Both the position numbers and the translations under genes were made by a program. The notes beneath the pieces are model-generated. The model ran no database searches. It was given only the letters and a program-made list of their open reading frames with translations, and was not told where the DNA came from. 64,000 nt of DNA. Origin: Nymphaea colorata (lineage: Eukaryota > Streptophyta > Magnoliopsida > Nymphaeales > Nymphaeaceae). Positions within the stretch are counted from its first letter, which is position 1; each line of letters opens with the position of its first letter. Shown here piece by piece: positions 62,800-64,000 of the stretch. The stretch covers positions 18,706,354 to 18,770,353 of the forward strand of contig NC_045139.1 in assembly GCF_008831285.2 (NCBI RefSeq). The letters run 5' to 3'.

Positions 62800-63927
62800 A
62801 TGGTGCGCCTAAATCTTTCCTACTTGTGCCTATGGCTGTGCGTAAGCATGGCACTGTGCCATGCTCATACAGACCCAAGCAATATTGACGTTGGTAGTTC
62901 TGATAGTGGCTTCGGGAAGGGTGAAGGCTTTGGTTTTGGAAGTGGTCCGTTCGGGGGCGGCGGTGGTGGCAGCGGTCAAGATGGATCAGGATATGGGTAT
63001 GGTGGTGGACAAGGTGGTGAAGGTAGTGGCTATGGTCAAGGTAGTGGAGTAGGCGGCGGTGGTGGTGGTGGTGGCGGCGGCGGTTATGGCGAAGGGGGTG
63101 GCTTCGGGTATGGCCCAGGTGGTGGCAGTGGTTATGGTTCTGGTGAAGGTGGTGGTGGTGGTGGCGGTGGTTACGGTCAGGGTGGTGGCTTTGGCTATGG
63201 GCCAGGTGTTGGTAGTGGTTACGGCTTTGGCTCTGGTTTTGGTCAAGGTGGTGATGGAGGTGGTGGTGGCGGTGGCGGTAGATATGGTCAAGGTAGTGGC
63301 TTCGACCATGGGCCAGGTGATGGTCGTGGTTCTGGCTCTGGTTATGGTCAAGGTGGCGGTGGTGGAGGCAGTGGCTCTGGTGGTTATGATGAAGGTGGTG
63401 AAGGCAGTGGCTCTGGCTCCGGTTATGGTCATGGTCTTGGTGGTGGGGGAGAAGGTGGAGGCAGTGGTAGCGAAGGCGGAGGCATTGGTTATGGTGGTAG
63501 TAGTGGCCATGGTTCTCGTTATGGCCCAGGCGGTGGCGGAAGTGGTGGCTACGACAGTGGGTATGGCCAAGGCGGTGTTTCTGGAGGAGGTGGGGGTGGC
63601 GGCGGCGGCTCTGGTTATGGACAAGGCCGTGGTGGGGGATATGGTTCCGGTACTGGAAGTGGTCAGGGTGCTGGCGGTCCTCATTATGGCAGAGGCCGTG
63701 GAGGAGGAGGCGGCGGCGGCGGTGGTGGTCAAGGTGGTGACAACTATGGCCCTGGTTCTGGAAGTGGCAGTGGTGGAGGAGGTGGTCCTGAGGGAAACTA
63801 TAACCCTGGGTCTGGAGGTGGCGGCGGAGGCAGGGGCAGCGGCGGAAATACTTGCGCTTGCCCACCAATCGCTTCAACTGGCAACGGCAGGCCAAAAGAA
63901 GTTGCAAAAACCGGTGACAAATCTTAG
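62800..63927 (+). CDS. Secreted glycine-rich protein, cell-wall type, 375 aa
   Basis: Probable structural cell-wall or apoplastic protein. Residues 1-22 (MVRLNLSYLCLWLCVSMALC...) form a signal peptide with likely cleavage near CHA/HT. The rest is mostly Gly with Ser, Tyr, Gln and Phe, built of G-runs and SGYG or YGQG words. A diverged repeat of about 30-40 residues is visible (YGEGGGFGYGPGGGSGYG, then YGQGGGFGYGPGVGSGYG, then more degraded copies). The C-terminus changes character to NTCACPPIASTGNGRPKEVA. The start is the first ATG, directly before the signal peptide. Because of GGN codons the other two + frames and the opposite strand are also open for long stretches. One alternative frame ends in a Cys-rich tail, so a small sequencing or annotation frame error near the 3' end cannot be excluded. 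Glycine-rich families evolve by repeat change, so no orthologue is named. Confidence 0.8.
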   Translation: MVRLNLSYLCLWLCVSMALCHAHTDPSNIDVGSSDSGFGKGEGFGFGSGPFGGGGGGSGQDGSGYGYGGGQGGEGSGYGQGSGVGGGGGGGGGGGYGEGGGFGYGPGGGSGYGSGEGGGGGGGGYGQGGGFGYGPGVGSGYGFGSGFGQGGDGGGGGGGGRYGQGSGFDHGPGDGRGSGSGYGQGGGGGGSGSGGYDEGGEGSGSGSGYGHGLGGGGEGGGSGSEGGGIGYGGSSGHGSRYGPGGGGSGGYDSGYGQGGVSGGGGGGGGGSGYGQGRGGGYGSGTGSGQGAGGPHYGRGRGGGGGGGGGGQGGDNYGPGSGSGSGGGGGPEGNYNPGSGGGGGGRGSGGNTCACPPIASTGNGRPKEVAKTGDKS

Positions 63928-63992
63928 GCCAATGTGGCATGGCTGTGCTCGTTCAGCAATGAATTATACATGTGCAGGCTGTTCTTGTTATT

Positions 63993-63998
63993 AATAAA
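63993..63998 (+). terminator. Poly(A) signal of the glycine-rich protein gene
   Basis: AATAAA, 66 bp after the stop codon and at the very edge of the window; the cleavage site would lie outside. Confidence 0.55.
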
Positions 63999-64000
63999 TA

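Noticed and set aside
62747-63940. 397-codon His-rich antisense frame over the glycine-rich gene
   Set aside because: It is the mirror of GGN codons (CC-rich on the other strand reads His, Leu, Arg). Signal peptide, TATA box and poly(A) signal all support the + strand.

Overview
The window is nuclear DNA from a flowering plant. The evidence is intron-rich genes with GT-AG splice sites, a plant-type histone H4 promoter, a chloroplast-targeted membrane protein, a plant-type S-acyltransferase and a TPLATE-complex EH-domain protein. Transposable elements and (CT)n/(TA)n microsatellites fill the spaces between genes. The species cannot be fixed from the sequence. All five recognised protein genes lie on the + strand. 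I rebuilt exon structures by eye from splice motifs and unbroken reading frames, so they are models and not transcript-proven.

Layout. 1-2900: repeat-rich intergenic DNA with a very small LTR element (SMART/TRIM type). 2973-8671: five-exon gene for a 169-aa chloroplast inner-envelope-type protein. 8700-18900: intergenic, with a solo LTR related to the first element, a probable SINE, a 173-bp palindromic microsatellite and a long TA tract. 19010-27188: a Ty3/Gypsy retrotransposon on the - strand in an unusual state. It has one long LTR in the middle of its span, a polyprotein that has lost the integrase core, and a perfect 210-bp direct repeat at both outer ends. 29503-37047: ten-exon DHHC S-acyltransferase gene (696 aa). 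41037-54231: thirteen-exon EH-domain gene (1057 aa, EH1/Pan1-like), with a TIR-flanked insertion in intron 1. 55860-59080: decayed LINE with ORF1 and RT remnants. 59200-59470: minisatellite. 60728-61039: intronless histone H4 with a near-consensus type I promoter element. 62800-63927: secreted glycine-rich protein, with a poly(A) signal at the window edge.

The genes are independent transcription units and not a cluster with one task. Two of them share a membrane-trafficking theme: protein S-acylation, and the EH subunit of the endocytic TPLATE complex. That pairing is probably chance. I found no CRISPR array, tRNA, rRNA or undescribed multi-gene system. The most unusual structures are the circularly permuted, single-LTR Gypsy element and the LTR element whose internal region is only about 79 bp.
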